Shown here: positions 42,331 to 52,936 of the stretch, in pieces | How the letters are laid out: every line of letters begins with the position of its first letter | How positions within the stretch are numbered: position 1 is the first letter of the stretch | Program-made: the position numbers and the translations under genes | The notes under the pieces: model-generated | What the model was told of the DNA's origin: nothing | Database searches by the model: none | Seen by the model: the letters and a program-made list of their open reading frames with translations, nothing else | DNA from: Procambarus clarkii | Lineage: Eukaryota; Arthropoda; Malacostraca; Decapoda; Cambaridae | Direction: 5' to 3' | DNA length: 64,000 nucleotides | NCBI RefSeq assembly: GCF_040958095.1 | Contig: NC_091230.1 | Span: 14,443,038-14,507,037 of the forward strand

Positions 42331-43224
42331 CCCCATTAACGACCCTGGGTACCTTTCTTCTCAGACTCTGGGAGAGATTAAAGCCTTTGCGGGTCCATTG
42401 TTGGTGTCAATCATGGAATTAACGTGAGACTTGCAAGAGTGTTCTATGTAACATTTATACGCTCTGTGATTGACTACAATGCTCTATATCTCACACTGTA
42501 TACAGACAATGAGCTAAAATCACTTGAAACCTTGTAAAATAAAACTATACGTCTCATCCTTGGGGCTCCAAAGTCCACGAGAATAGTTAATCTGAGAGCA
42601 GAGTTAAAATTATCTACCATAAGTGAGAGAATTTTGTCCATTAGCACAGTTTTTGGCGTTAAGGCATTGAGTAGATCTCGGCAACACATGAAATTTCAAG
42701 CTAAACTTTCTAATATGCTACACTCACCTGAGGTCCATAGAAGGAGAGGGAAATTTGATTATTTATTTTGGTTCTACAAGGTAGCCAACTCCATCAAAAT
42801 ATCAAATATGTACCCAACTCAATTAATGATTAATCAGCCACTTACTCCATGGGATAACTGGGATCTATCAGTTGATTTTGTAAATGGACCCAAGAAAGAT
42901 AGTGTACACTCTACATTATTAAAACAGTTAACACTGAAAAGCGTCACTGAGAGTACTCAGGTTATGAGTAACGATGTGTATCAGTGTTATACTGAAGGTG
43001 TTTTGTACTGAGGCTGGTATTTGCTACCCTGACTTGCTAACTTCAAATTCAAATTGCTAAATTCTTGCTTGTAAAAATAAATAATAAAACTATAATAAAC
43101 CTTTATAAATAATTATTTTTTTTTATTCCAACTCCAATGTTGGAAAAAAACACTACCCTTCTGTAGATGTATTATTAAACACGAAAGTACTTTATAAATA
43201 ATAATAAAAAAAATAAAACTTGCT

Positions 43225-43640
43225 AAATTCAAATTCAAATTCAAATTCAAATGTTTATTCAGGTAAAGTACATACATACAAGGGGGTGATACAAATATTG
43301 ATGAATTTATAGATAGAACTAGTACATACAATGCCTAAAGCCACTATTACGCAAAGCTTCGGGCAGGAAAAACACTAAAGACTAAAACTTAATACTAATT
43401 GAGATTAAAGTATAAAATGAGTTGAGAAAAATATAAAAAATAAAAAAGGGGGGAACATGGCAGAAAAACAGCAAAAATACAATTTGGTCGACAGACAACA
43501 TTGATTCAAAATAACAGACATGAGTTGACATTATAGGTTGATATTAGATGAACTTATAGCTAGTTTTTTATCTACACTCTGTAATCTTTCATATAGAATA
43601 GGGTAGCAGCACATTGATGTATATACCTAAGTTTGTTAAT
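43225..43640 (-). mobile_element. LINE-related terminal repeat with (AAATTC)n tail
   Basis: (AAATTC)n at 43225-43252 marks the 3' end of a minus-strand retroposon. GCCTAAAGCCACTATTACGC ... CTTCGGGCAGG and, further in, ATAGCTAGTTTTTTATCTAC recur; the latter block matches in inverse orientation the sequences at 62380-62440 and 62670-62740. Confidence 0.65.
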
Positions 43641-43644
43641 AAAA

Positions 43645-44265
43645 AAAGATGATATATAAAGAATATCAACAAAAAGAGATTAGCACGTTATCCCATATGT
43701 ACTGAAGGTCGGGTTGGTTCCACAGAAAACGGGCTAATTAGATAATATACTAAAGTAAAAATTATAAAAAAATTAAACTACCCCTTATCACAGGGTTTAT
43801 GATCACGTAAACACCCCTTACAGGGGTACTTATCTTACTCTGCACTGACGTGCTATATTGGAACTTAAATGTGAATCTAATTTGTGCATGCCAGGGCTAA
43901 CATTGAGGCTACTGGGATACTGGTCAATCAAGGCTGACTCAATCAAATTTTGCTCAACAAAACCCTTCCACTGAGCAGTTCATTTTGCCCCTCTCAAGTC
44001 AATAGAATGATCACATAAACTGGAATGTAAATACAATAAAGTAGGGGGTGCTGGGCCGTATGAATTGAGGAAGGGTGTTGTTTTGAATGTGAGTTTAGCA
44101 ATTTACCCATTTGACCGATGTACCCAAATGCACAATCCTTTCAAGAGGATCGATTACACGCAGCCTATTCTTTTAGTTTTCAATGTCGCTTTTCTGCATA
44201 CTTTGATCAGTGGTTTCGTGATCGATGTTGCATATTTATACATATACTGGGTCTTTCCTTCACAT
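43645..44265. other. No gene recognised
   Basis: AT-rich sequence; the frame at 44065-44364 shows no recognised domain and runs into the (AAT)n tract. Confidence 0.35.
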
Positions 44266-44269
44266 TCAT

Positions 44270-44291
44270 TAATAATAATAATATTAATAAT

Positions 44292-44354
<63 letters not shown>

Positions 44355-44355
44355 T
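44270..44355. repeat. (AAT)n microsatellite
   Basis: About 85 bases of AAT trinucleotide with an early interruption. The Asn or Ile homopolymer frames are artefacts. Confidence 0.97.
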
Positions 44356-45400
44356 TATTCATAAAAAGAAAAGAGAGAGGTCTACGGGCTCACCATAGCC
44401 CGTGCTACTTGAAACTTTTGTTCCAAGTAGCTGAATCTTAAACAACAAACAACAGAGAGAGGTATATTTGAAGGTAAAAATTTTTGTTGCCCAATGATAC
44501 TTTTCCCAGAACAGCTATGTCCTTCTGAAAATGGGGTCTCCGTGCTTGGATACAGTAATCCAAATGGGTCCGCACCAGAGAGTTATACAATTGAATCACC
44601 ACCTTCCTTTCCTTAAAGTCAAAAGTGGCTTGCGTACGAGTGTGTAGCTTCAGACACGAGCATGTTACAGTTATGTCTTAAAAAGTTGATCGCAAGAATC
44701 ACTTACAATTAACGTATCAAGTTTGGAGACTTGTACACATTTCGGTGCAATAAGGCAAATAGTTCAGCGTGAACGGTGGAAGTTCAGTTGTTCATTCGGA
44801 CTCTCCACTCATAATATAAACTATCATCCATTGTCAGGACAACTGCACTTCCCAGTGCACCCGTAGGGCGGTGTAGGGAACCATCATTATATATGGGTTA
44901 AGAGAGAGAGAATCCTCTGTGGACAGAGCATCAATGCCTGAAGCCTCACGGAAAGAGCCTCAAATGATCTTTAGTTTGCTTTTTGGGTGGAAAAGTAAGA
45001 ATTAAAATTGGAAAATGGGTAATCTCCTACGGTGCAAGAAAGTGCCGCTCTTGCATGATAGTATGATGATAGATGGAATTACTGGTGTCGCTGGAATTAC
45101 TATTTCACTTTGCCTCAGATCTACAAGATTTTGTTGAAGTTCTTGGTGTACTATTGCTCTCAGACCGCTTACTGACAATCCAAGGTTAAATTCAACGTCT
45201 CCTTTAAAGGCAGATTCTTTGGCTAACTTATCAGCTCTATCATGCATTCGGAGGCCAACATGAGATGGAGTCCACATGAAATGGACTCTGTTACCATCGT
45301 TGATAATTTTGTTGTATTTGTGTCTAGCTTTGGACACGAGCATGTTACAGTGGTGATTGCACTTGTGAAGATATATGTCTTAAGTACAGTACTAATATTG
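44356..45400 (-). mobile_element. LINE RNase H-domain pieces, rearranged
   Basis: On the minus strand 45002-45343 reads ARHKYNKIINDGNRVHFMWT, PSHVGLRMHDRADKLAKESA and then LRAIVHQELQQNLVDLRQSE, the C-terminal half of a LINE-type RNase H (PSHVG and DRADKLAKES are diagnostic). A second piece at about 44700-44900 reads DGSLHRPTGALGSAVVLTMD and STVHAELFAL, the N-terminal half. On this strand the N-terminal half lies downstream of the C-terminal half, so they cannot be one collinear copy. GACACGAGCATGTTACAGT occurs near both. Confidence 0.75.
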
Positions 45401-45449
45401 GAGAAGTGGGTAGTACAAGACACAGTGTGTGTTTGAAACACAAAGTAGG

Positions 45450-46065
45450 AAACTATGATGATGAAATTAGGTACTTTTTGGTTTTACTTTTGAATAAGGC
45501 AATTTTTGGACAATTTTTTTAATTCATTAGGGAGTGAGTTCTATAGACTGGGTCCTTTTATTTGCATGGAGTGTTTGCACAGATTTAGTCTGACTCTGGG
45601 GATATCAAAGATATATTTATTTCTGGTGTGATGCTCATGGGTTCTATTACACCTATCAAGGAAAAGTTTCAGATCAAGATTAGCATTTAGGAACATTTGT
45701 AATAGCACATGAGAATCGGTGGAGTAAGTGTATGTTGAGCATGTTAAGGGACTTTAACAGAGGGGGATGTGTGTGGTCTTAAGACATACTTTGTTATAGT
45801 TCTGATGAGTGAGTTCTGATTTTTGCTGAGTGGTGATGGGCTTGAGATAATTTGCAGTGGTTGAACCCCATGCACAGATCTCGTATGTAAGATAAGGATA
45901 GAGTAACGCGTAGTATAATGGGAGGAGAGCAGAGTGGGGAACATAATATCTGATTTTAGAGAGTATACCGATCGTTTTTGGGACTCTTTTTGTTATGTGT
46001 TGTATGTGGGCGTTTTCTTTTTAAAGTTCTTATTCGAGGAAAGAAGATCCAGTAAAGAGGCGAGG
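45450..46065 (-). mobile_element. LINE family 2 C-terminal region, copy a
   Basis: Sequence such as GGTACTTTTTGGTTTTACTT, GGGAGTGAGTTCTATAGACT and TTTATTTCTGGTGTGATGCT matches 46600-46800 closely. On the minus strand it encodes decayed MQIKGPSLWNSLP-type and FRQHSAPLFKSLN-type sequence, the segment following the reverse transcriptase in the LINE at 38165-38860. Confidence 0.75.
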
Positions 46066-46077
46066 TAGGAGCCAATA

Positions 46078-46205
46078 TAGTTTATTTATTTATTTATTTA
46101 TGCATATACAAGAATGTACATAAGGAATGTGAGGATACAATTATGGTAATTACAGTCTTGTAAAGCCACTAGCACGCGCAGCGTTTCGGGCAGGTCCTTA
46201 ATCTA
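46078..46205 (-). mobile_element. SINE family 2 3' tail
   Basis: TTTATTTATTTATTTATGC begins the (AAAT)n tail in antisense, followed by CTTGTAAAGCCACTAGCACG, CGCAGCGTTTCGGGCAGGTC and CTTAATC, matching the family-2 SINE 3' end. Located between the two LINE copies a and b. Confidence 0.7.
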
Positions 46206-46559
46206 AGAAAATTTTAAGGAGGTAAATACTTGCAAAATTTATAGACAAAAAAATGATAACAGATTACATGGAATGAAAAAAAAAAAAGATGAGAGAAAAT
46301 TATAGGTACAGTATATTAAAGCACATAGGTAGCTATGATTGATTGCAATGACAGCTTAAAATGGTAGTTGACAACAAATTGGTAGGCACAATACAGCAGA
46401 AACAATATAAGATTGATTGCAATGACAGCTTGAATGGTAGTTGACAAAAATTGGTAGTCACAATACAGCATATGGCTAGCACATAAAAGAAGACAGCAAT
46501 GAACACAATGATAAGGTTGTTTGATATTACATAAAAATTAGGAGATTGGGTACCACTAG

Positions 46560-47205
46560 GTACAGAGCAAATTTAAAGCTCAGTGTAGGAAACTAAATAG
46601 ATGAAGTTAGGTACTTTTTGGTTTTGCTTTTAAATAAGGCAAAAGTTTTACAGTTTTTCAATTCACTAGGGAGTGAGTTCCATAGACTAGGTCCCTTAAT
46701 TTGCATAGAGTGTTTACACAGATTAAGTTTGACCCTGGGGATATCAAAGAGATATTTATTTCTGGTGTGGTGATAATGGGTCCTATTACATCTGTCCAGG
46801 GAGAGTTTCAGAGCATGGTTTGCATTTAAGAACAGGGTTTTGTAAATGTAGTTGACACAAGAGAATGTGTGGAGGGAGTTAATATTTAGCAAGTTTAGAG
46901 ATTTAAACAAGGGAGCTGAGTGTTGTCTGAAAGCAGAGTTAGTTATTATTCTGATAGCAGATTTTTGCTGTGTGATGATGGGCTTAAGGTGGTTTGCAGT
47001 GGTAGACCCCCATGCACAGATACCATAATTAAGATAGGGGTAGATTAGTGCATAATATAGTGAGAGGAGAGCAGAGTTAGGAACATAATATCTGATTTTG
47101 GAGAGTATACCAACTGTCTTAGAGACTTTCTTAGTTATGTGTTGAATGTGGGTGCTGAAGTTGAGTCTCTTGTCTAGGAATAGAATAGAATAGACTAGGA
47201 ATAGA
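46560..47205 (-). mobile_element. LINE family 2 C-terminal region, copy b
   Basis: The minus-strand frame at 46593-46910 reads MFKSLNLLNINSLHTFSCVN, LFLNANHALKLSLDRCNRTH, HHTRNKYLFDIPRVKLNLCK and MQIKGPSLWNSLPSELKNCK. The sequence at 46910-47190 gives ITQQKSAIRIIT-type and RYYVPNSALLSL-type blocks, and the copy starts at a DKRLNFSTHIQ-type block. This is the C-terminal domain of an L2/CR1/Jockey-type LINE. The 5' part is missing, replaced at 47236 by a minisatellite. Confidence 0.85.
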
Positions 47206-47235
47206 CAGGTAGTTTTCCTCCGCGTCTATATTGGA

Positions 47236-47362
47236 GCCAGTAGAGGCGAGGGAAGATGAGCCAGTAGAGGCGAGGGAAGATGAGCCAAAAGAGGCGAGGG
47301 AAGATGAGCCAGAAGAGGCGAGGGAAGAGGAGCCAAAAGAGGCGAGGGAAGAGGAGCCAGTT
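47236..47362. repeat. 24-bp minisatellite related to the 27-bp array
   Basis: GAGCCAGTAGAGGCGAGGGA plus AGAT repeats about five times; the distal copies read GAGCCAAAAGAGGCG. The unit is the 27-bp unit of 38935-40818 minus one GAA-type triplet with GGCG for GACG. Confidence 0.9.
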
Positions 47363-47397
47363 TGAGTGTGGCGCCACAAGCTGGTCCTCTAGCCTAA

Positions 47398-47416
47398 CCG
47401 GAAATCCAAGATGGCG
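47398..47416 (+). promoter_or_regulatory. Candidate ETS/YY1-type core promoter
   Basis: CCGGAAAT (47398-47405) is an ETS-factor consensus and AAGATGGCG (47408-47416) is the YY1-type motif that in many animal housekeeping genes overlaps the transcription start. No TATA box is visible. The next supported exon on this strand is the helix-hairpin-helix gene 3.4 kb downstream, and CTGCAGGTGAGG near 47788-47799 could be a first-exon donor. The link to that gene is inference. Confidence 0.35.
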
Positions 47417-47834
47417 TCTTTGTTGTGATTGCTCTCACCAGGGGAACTTGCTCGGTGCTCTTTTCCTGTAGCAATCCCCACACGACGAAGGCAGAGAGAG
47501 ACTCTAGGGCTAAAGTTCAGCCACTAGGTACTGCTGGTGCGTCCACTGGAGAGTACAGGAGAGTGTGTGGCGGAGCTGTGGGCAGGAAAAAGGTGTGGCC
47601 AAAGAATAACCTTGCTGGTGGCTGTGTTGTAGCCAGAGGGTTGTGAGGGTGTGAAGGTTGTGGTTGTGGTGGAGGAGTGTTGAGGGGCAGGTGATGCAGG
47701 TGGTGGAGGGGTGCAGGGGCCGCTCAGCCCCTCAGGTGCATCCCACACCGTCAGCCTATCCCGTCTGAGGACACCTTTGAGGACCCGCTGCAGGTGAGGC
47801 GCCCCTTGTTTTATGTACCATTGATCACTGCTGG

Positions 47835-48030
47835 TGGTCTCCCTGGCCCTCTCTGGCCCTCTCTGGCCAACCCTGGCCCGCCCTGGCCGTCCCTGGCTCG
47901 CCTTGGCCCACCCTGGCCCTCCCTGGCTCTCCCTAGTCCGCCCTGGTCCTCCCTGGCCCTCCCTGGCCCTCCCTGGCCCTCCCTGGCCCTCCCTGGCCCG
48001 CCCTGGCCCGCCCTGGCCCGCCCTGGCCAC
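47835..48030. repeat. 10-bp CCCTGGCCCT-type minisatellite
   Basis: CCTGGCCCTC units repeat about 19 times with CCGCCCTGGC variants. It is C-rich on the + strand. Frames across it are artefacts. Confidence 0.92.
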
Positions 48031-48784
48031 GGGACATACAACACTATACACCACACATTCTCCAGCACTCGGGTTATATCTGAAAAAAAAAATCCATATT
48101 TGAGAGTATGATTGAGAGTGGAGGTGTGGCAGGTCAGTACATGTGGCTGAGGGCGGTGGGGATGGCCTCTTGCTTCTTAGGTAATCTTAGGTGTGTCTTA
48201 GGGCTCAGACAATAATGATGAGTTTAGAAGTGAAAACATAGTTACATTAAGCATGATAATTGTCTATAATTACAGAGAGTGCTGATGTTCTGATTGTACC
48301 CAGAGATGGTTTTTCTTCCAACTTTTCAATACTATATGTCATAGTTTTTACACATTATTACAATTTATTATTTTTCACCTAAAGTGTAAATTTCATTATT
48401 ATGTAGGTCTTGGCTGTATTTAGTGGTATTTAATTTAGTGCAATTATATGCTCACAGTTGTGTTGCTATTTAGTGTGTAACCTAGCAACCAGCAGCTTGG
48501 TGAAAACAACTGATATGAAAGCTAACTGCTAAGAGTTTGCATGATTAGGTGTTTATGGTCACAGTATGATAGGCAGCACAGTCTTATGTTATGGAGCTAT
48601 CAACAATGATAGACTAAATTAATATGAATGTGTGTTTCAGTAGTGCCTAATTTTCTTTGCTGTACTGAACACATTCTAGTTACATGTCCAGTCGTTCCAC
48701 TATAACCTAACTTGCCTTAAAAAGAATGGCTATTTATTGGCATAGCCTAGTACAGTAGAATGGTTTTTGTGATTTATTATTTTA
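48031..48784. other. No gene recognised
   Basis: AT-rich sequence upstream of the helix-hairpin-helix gene; no supported exon. Confidence 0.4.
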
Positions 48785-48865
48785 TTTTTTTTATTTATTT
48801 ATATACAAAGAGTTCTTACATTCTTGTACAGCCACTAGCATGCATAACATTTTGGGCAAGTCAAA
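48785..48865 (-). mobile_element. SINE family 2 3' tail
   Basis: TTTATTTATATACAAAGAGT, TCTTACATTCTTGTACAGCC and ACTAGCATGCATAACATTTT give the antisense of the family-2 tail; the rest of the SINE is lacking. Confidence 0.65.
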
Positions 48866-48954
48866 TATGTGCAAGGTGGATAGTCGACATGTACAAAGTG
48901 GCCGGGTATCGGGGTTAATGTGTGTCGTCACTACTACTACATCAAACTGCTCAA

Positions 48955-49295
48955 AGGTGAGAAGTTGTGAATGGAGTTGCTGGTAGATACACCAAAGAGG
49001 AGGAAGTGTGTGGCTGGTGGCCTGGGTAATGAGAGGGGGACTTTCACGTCCCTCCTGGTTCATCCTGGACTCGGGTAGGATGTGGAGTTGGACATGTCTG
49101 AAGCTGTGATTGCTGTTGAAGTACGTGAGATTGACGTAGATCAGGAGATAGAACAGAGTGAGCTTTCTGGTAGGGATTAGTCTGTGACTGACTCTGGGGA
49201 ACATTCCGGGCAGTCGATGAATGTTATGCTTCGTGGTTCACCGGTAGTTTGTAGTGAAGAAGATGCTGATATGGATGCAGTTGTGAATTAGATCT
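48955..49295 (+). pseudogene. Decayed acidic ORF of unknown origin
   Basis: One + frame reads KRRKCVAGGLGNERGTF, then SEAVIAVEVREIDVDQEIEQ, SVTDSGEHSGQSMNVMLRGS and EEDADMDAVVN, separated by stop codons. The persistence of an acidic, protein-like register over ~300 bases suggests a former coding region, perhaps from a transposon-encoded protein. I do not recognise the family. Confidence 0.25.
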
Positions 49296-49440
49296 TGGAG
49301 TATATTTATGGTGGGGTGCCATCAATAGCTCTTTATTCCTGCCCTGTTTCCTTCTTTGTTGGATGGAGGGGGTTTGAGGTTAGGGCAGGCTGACTGGATC
49401 CCAGGTGATCTTGGTTGCCACTTGATGGCAGTCAGAAATA

Positions 49441-50374
49441 CAGGGGTACCTCGGTTTAAGGATTTAATCCATTCCTGAAGACAGCGTGTAACCCGAAAAT
49501 TTGTAAACCGAAGCTAATTTCCCCATAAGAAATAATGGGAAATGAATTAATCCGTTCCTGACTACCCAAAAACTTCACTTCAAACTAAATTTTATACCTA
49601 ATTCATCCAAATCTACACTACAAAAGTATGTTCAAGTTATTACTTACCCTTGCTGATGACTCCTATTGGCATATGGAAGATCGTGAGGAGGGGAAAGGAG
49701 AAGAGGTGTTACTGTTTGGAAGGGAGTGCACACACTGGTACGTTTTGCCTGCATACCACTAGGTCCTGGTTGTGGCTCACTGCTTGATTTTATCACTTTT
49801 CTCGCAAGGAAACGCTCCAATGAAGATTGTTTTTTCCCTTCTTTGCAACACTTGTCTGTAGTGAGGCATCAAATTGTCATTAAAAAGATCAGTGCAAAGG
49901 CTTACTACAGCTTTATCTGGGTGATTCTTTTCGGCAAAACTTTGCAGTCCTTCCCATACTACACATATTTTCTTAATTAATGAGGATGGAACATTCTCTA
50001 CTGCCTCCTCTTCCTCCCTTGAAGATTTGTTGTACTGCCTAGCTAGTTCAACAACACGAGTACCATTTTCATGCTTCCGAATGATCTCTTTTTTTTTTTT
50101 TTTCCTCTATTGTCATCCTCACATGCGATTTCTTGCCTTGAACCTTACCACTGCCCTTCGTGGGACCCATGGCAAGATATATGATAACAACTTTTATGCT
50201 CAAATGGCCAAAAAATCTGACAAAAAACTATAAATCTTTGTGAAGAATTCAGGCGGGATAGTCACTGGGCACGAGGCACTGGTAAACTGAGGCGCGATCG
50301 CCGTGCCACCACGTGCTAGGTCGGCCCATACGCATATCAGTAAACAGGGACGCTCGTAACCCGATGTTCCACTA
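49441..50374 (-). mobile_element. Internally deleted Tigger (pogo-type) DNA transposon
   Basis: The left end CAGGGGTACCTCGGTTTAAG and the reverse complement of the right end, TAGTGGAACATCGGGTTACG, are imperfect terminal inverted repeats. A TA dinucleotide lies on each side (49439-49440 and 50375-50376), the Tc1/mariner-type duplication. A degraded transposase gene lies inside on the minus strand. At 934 bp the element is much shorter than an autonomous Tigger, so it is non-autonomous. Confidence 0.85.
49777..50170 (-). pseudogene. Tigger transposase remnant (CENP-B-type HTH plus C-terminus)
   Basis: From the ATG at 50170 the minus strand reads MGPTKGSGKVQGKKSHVRMT, then an EEKK(E) block, IIRKHENGTRVVELARQYNK and S: the CENP-B/pogo N-terminal helix-turn-helix. 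It then jumps to an acidic EEEEAVENV segment and SLIKKICVVWEGLQSFAEKN, HPDKAVVSLCTDLFNDNLMP and HYRQVLQRREK before the stop. These latter blocks are the C-terminal tail of Tigger transposases. The CENP-B second HTH and the DDE catalytic domain are deleted. A 15-base A tract (minus sense) in the HTH shifts the frame. Confidence 0.85.
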
Positions 50375-50858
50375 TATCACATTTATGTTATTTAAATCAT
50401 TGGAACTATAATTTTCCTTGTTAAGGGAGTGTACCAAAGTTTCTTCAGTATATTTTCTTCATTACATTTGATGTTTAATTTCGGCATGTAGTTATAGTTG
50501 GAGCTGGTTTCTTCTGAGAGTTCCCATATGACCTTGTCTGCTGCAACATTATAAAAAAATGTTCTCTGGTAGATGTTAACCTATTTCAATATGGCATTCA
50601 ATGTGTTAACACAATCGGCCTAAACTATATTTGCCTCCACGTTTCAGCATTACAACTTTATAAACTTAGTTCACTGAATTTACATAAAATTTTAACCTCC
50701 ATAGCTACTTATAGCCCCTAGCATGTTTGCCTGACTCTTGCATAAATGCTTAAATGGAAGCATCACATATACAGCAATTACTGTTTATTATATGGTAGCA
50801 TCGCATGGAATTACTGTTTATTATAAAAAAAAATTATAAAAAATATTGGGTTTTACAG

Positions 50859-50975
50859 AATGATGTTATGATGGGTGATCGAGTGGTGGACATTAATGTT
50901 GCTACAGTGGAGGACTTGGAGACCCTGGTGGGTGTTGGCCGAGCCAAGGCCGAGGCCATTGTCACCACCCGCAAT
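50859..50975 (+). CDS. Helix-hairpin-helix protein, exon with first HhH motif
   Basis: The 117-base exon lies between TTTTACAG and GTAAGTG, both good splice sites, and is 39 codons in phase 0. It encodes NDVMMGDRVVDINVATVEDL followed by ETLVGVGRAKAEAIVTTRN. VDINVATVEDL and the VGVGRAKA hairpin are the hallmark of ComEA/PsbU-type helix-hairpin-helix motifs, which bind DNA backbone non-specifically; EEPD1-like nucleases have the same tandem arrangement at the N-terminus. In-frame ATGs at the exon start (from 50868) could be the initiator, with a non-coding first exon upstream; alternatively more coding exons precede. The reading frame continues smoothly into the exon at 52937. Probably nuclear. 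Specific identity unknown. Confidence 0.85.
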
Positions 50976-52936
50976 GTAAGTGTGTGACTGTATTATGTAA
51001 GTGGGACTGTGAAGACATACAATGTTTTTATTTTGGGGCCCAGATTCTGGCTTCTAGTCTTCAGTAGGATTATGACTTGCAAGGACCTGGTGCGAATAAA
51101 ATTGGGGTTGAGCTTGTTAGGTAGCAAAAAAAAAAAAAAGAGAAGGCTTAATGGAAGAACCAGAAAGAGGCATTTCATTACTTTCACTGCTGATTTTTAT
51201 TTATTACATTTATATTCCTTTGATATTTAGCCTTTATACATAAGCATGGTCACCATGAATAGTTTCATATAAAAACAAAAAAAAATTAATAACAAAATTT
51301 GTTTTATTTTCAAGATTTAAGTTTTCCTCCATAAATGCAGCATCACAAATCCTCAACAATATCCATTTTAATTATATAACTTACTCTATAAATACTTTCG
51401 AGTGATTTGTATTTAGTTAATCTGATTATTTTATGAATTCATAAAAAAAGGTACAACATGTACTAGTTGGCAACTTGCAATTATTTTAAGATTTTCTTCA
51501 CTAAAAATTTAAATGAAATATTTACTCGACTGACTTCTTTCAAATCAATTTAAAAATGTAACCAACAATGTAGGCTTGTCAATACTGTATGTACAAGAAA
51601 CAAAATGAAGAAAAAAATGATTCGGAAATGACCTGGCCCTTTACCAATGCACTTGTATCATTATGATGATGACTCCTGCGGTGGGAGCCGGTTGGCCGAG
51701 CGGACAGCACGCTGAACTTGTGATCCTGTGGTCCCGGGTTCGATCCCGGGCGCCGGTGAGAAACAATGGGCAGAGTTTCTTTCACCCTATGCACCTGTTA
51801 CCTAGCATTAAAATAGGTACCTGCAGGGTTGAGGCCTGGTCGAGGACTGGGCCGCGGGGACACTAAAGCCCCGAAATCATCTCAAGATAACCTCAAGATA
51901 GGTGCTGCTGAAAAAATAAAAATAAAAATTTCCTCTTATAATGTTAAAATGCATTCTCTGATCATGAGAAAGTAAAAAAAAAAAGAATATTGTCTGACAT
52001 ACTTCATCTATAATAGAGCAGAAAAGTTGAGCAATTTATGGGTGCTGACTGAGTAGGCACTTGGAGACTGCTAATATAATTGCTGCTAATAAAATTTTCC
52101 ATAAGTATTTCAATGTCTCATTTTTTTGTTTTTTGTTTTTCTTATGTAATATTCAAAAGTGTGTACAGTAATTTGAGAAATTTATGTAAGCAAATGTGTG
52201 GAACAATGCTCTGTTCAAATGTGGTGCTCATATATAATGACATTATTATATTCTGAAATCAGTCAGTGTTTTATGCCGTTATTACACTACACACGTTATA
52301 TATAACTACAGTAGCTACATTTTTTGTGTACTGAATAAACCACAAAGATAGCGTGTTCTTTGTACACATAGTAATGTACAGTACACATAATAACGACCCA
52401 AGCTGAATCTATCGCCTGACAGCTGAGTGTGGCGGCGCCTACCCCAAATACTGTGCACTTTTACACAATTATTTAGTTGTTTGTGAATGGTTTTATATCT
52501 AGTTTTTTCAATATTATTCAATAATGTGTAATATGTGGAATTTATATAGTTAAAACTGTGGAACATTGATATGCTCAAAAATATGGTACTCAAATATAGT
52601 AAAACAAATTCTTCGACCAATCAAAAAAACACCTTGAGGTGTTATGTGCATCACCAGTCGAGCTCCTTAAGGCGCTATGCACAGTACAGTGGTTAAACTA
52701 GTTTAAATGTAATATCTTATTCTCTTAGCATATTAGTTTATCTATTTACTATAATTGTGGTTCCTTGTTCAAGATGGATTGGCTCGCTCATGTGCATTTT
52801 GACCTTTTTAGTGGATAGCTTAATCTTGGAATATGTAGTTTACTAACTGTACAGAATTTTTAATTCATATATTTTATTACATTTATGGCATAGTTTATGC
52901 AGCAATAACAAAAGTTATTCTTGATGGTTCCTCCAG
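50976..52936 (+). other. Intron 1 of the helix-hairpin-helix gene
   Basis: 1,961-base intron bounded by GTAAGT and CTCCAG, phase 0, AT-rich, with one Thr-type SINE at 51687-51900. No additional exon is evident. Confidence 0.75.
51687..51900 (+). mobile_element. Thr-type SINE with internal deletion, in intron
   Basis: GCCGGTTGGCCGAGCGGACA starts the tRNA head and GGTTCGATCCCGGGCGCCGG ends it. The body lacks the GTTAGTCAGCTGTCACGGG block between AGGTACCTG and the GAGGCCTGGTCGAGGACTGG tail, a deletion of about 35 bases relative to 8479. It ends with two ACCTCAAGATA-type units. Confidence 0.9.

Larger units (their letters stand above)
41224..43015 (+). mobile_element. Third LINE family, reverse transcriptase and C-terminus, twice interrupted
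   Basis: The + strand reads RLDAFDAANNEIILEQLAEL and LLKWIKDYLSNR up to 41343. It resumes at 41734 with AYVLFNGVKS, HFELGTPQGGVLSPLLFNVL, MHKLIKDL and TVICYADDICLQT, and ends in SYRYLGVP at 42095. It resumes again near 42355 with LGEIKAFAGP, ARVFYVTFIRSVIDYNALYL, RLILGAPKST and a C-terminus ending at 43009. YADD is intact. The breaks are nested insertions: a LINE 3' end (41344-41733) and a SINE (42101-42330). Other stops are also present. The protein continuity around the insertions is what identifies them. Confidence 0.88.
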
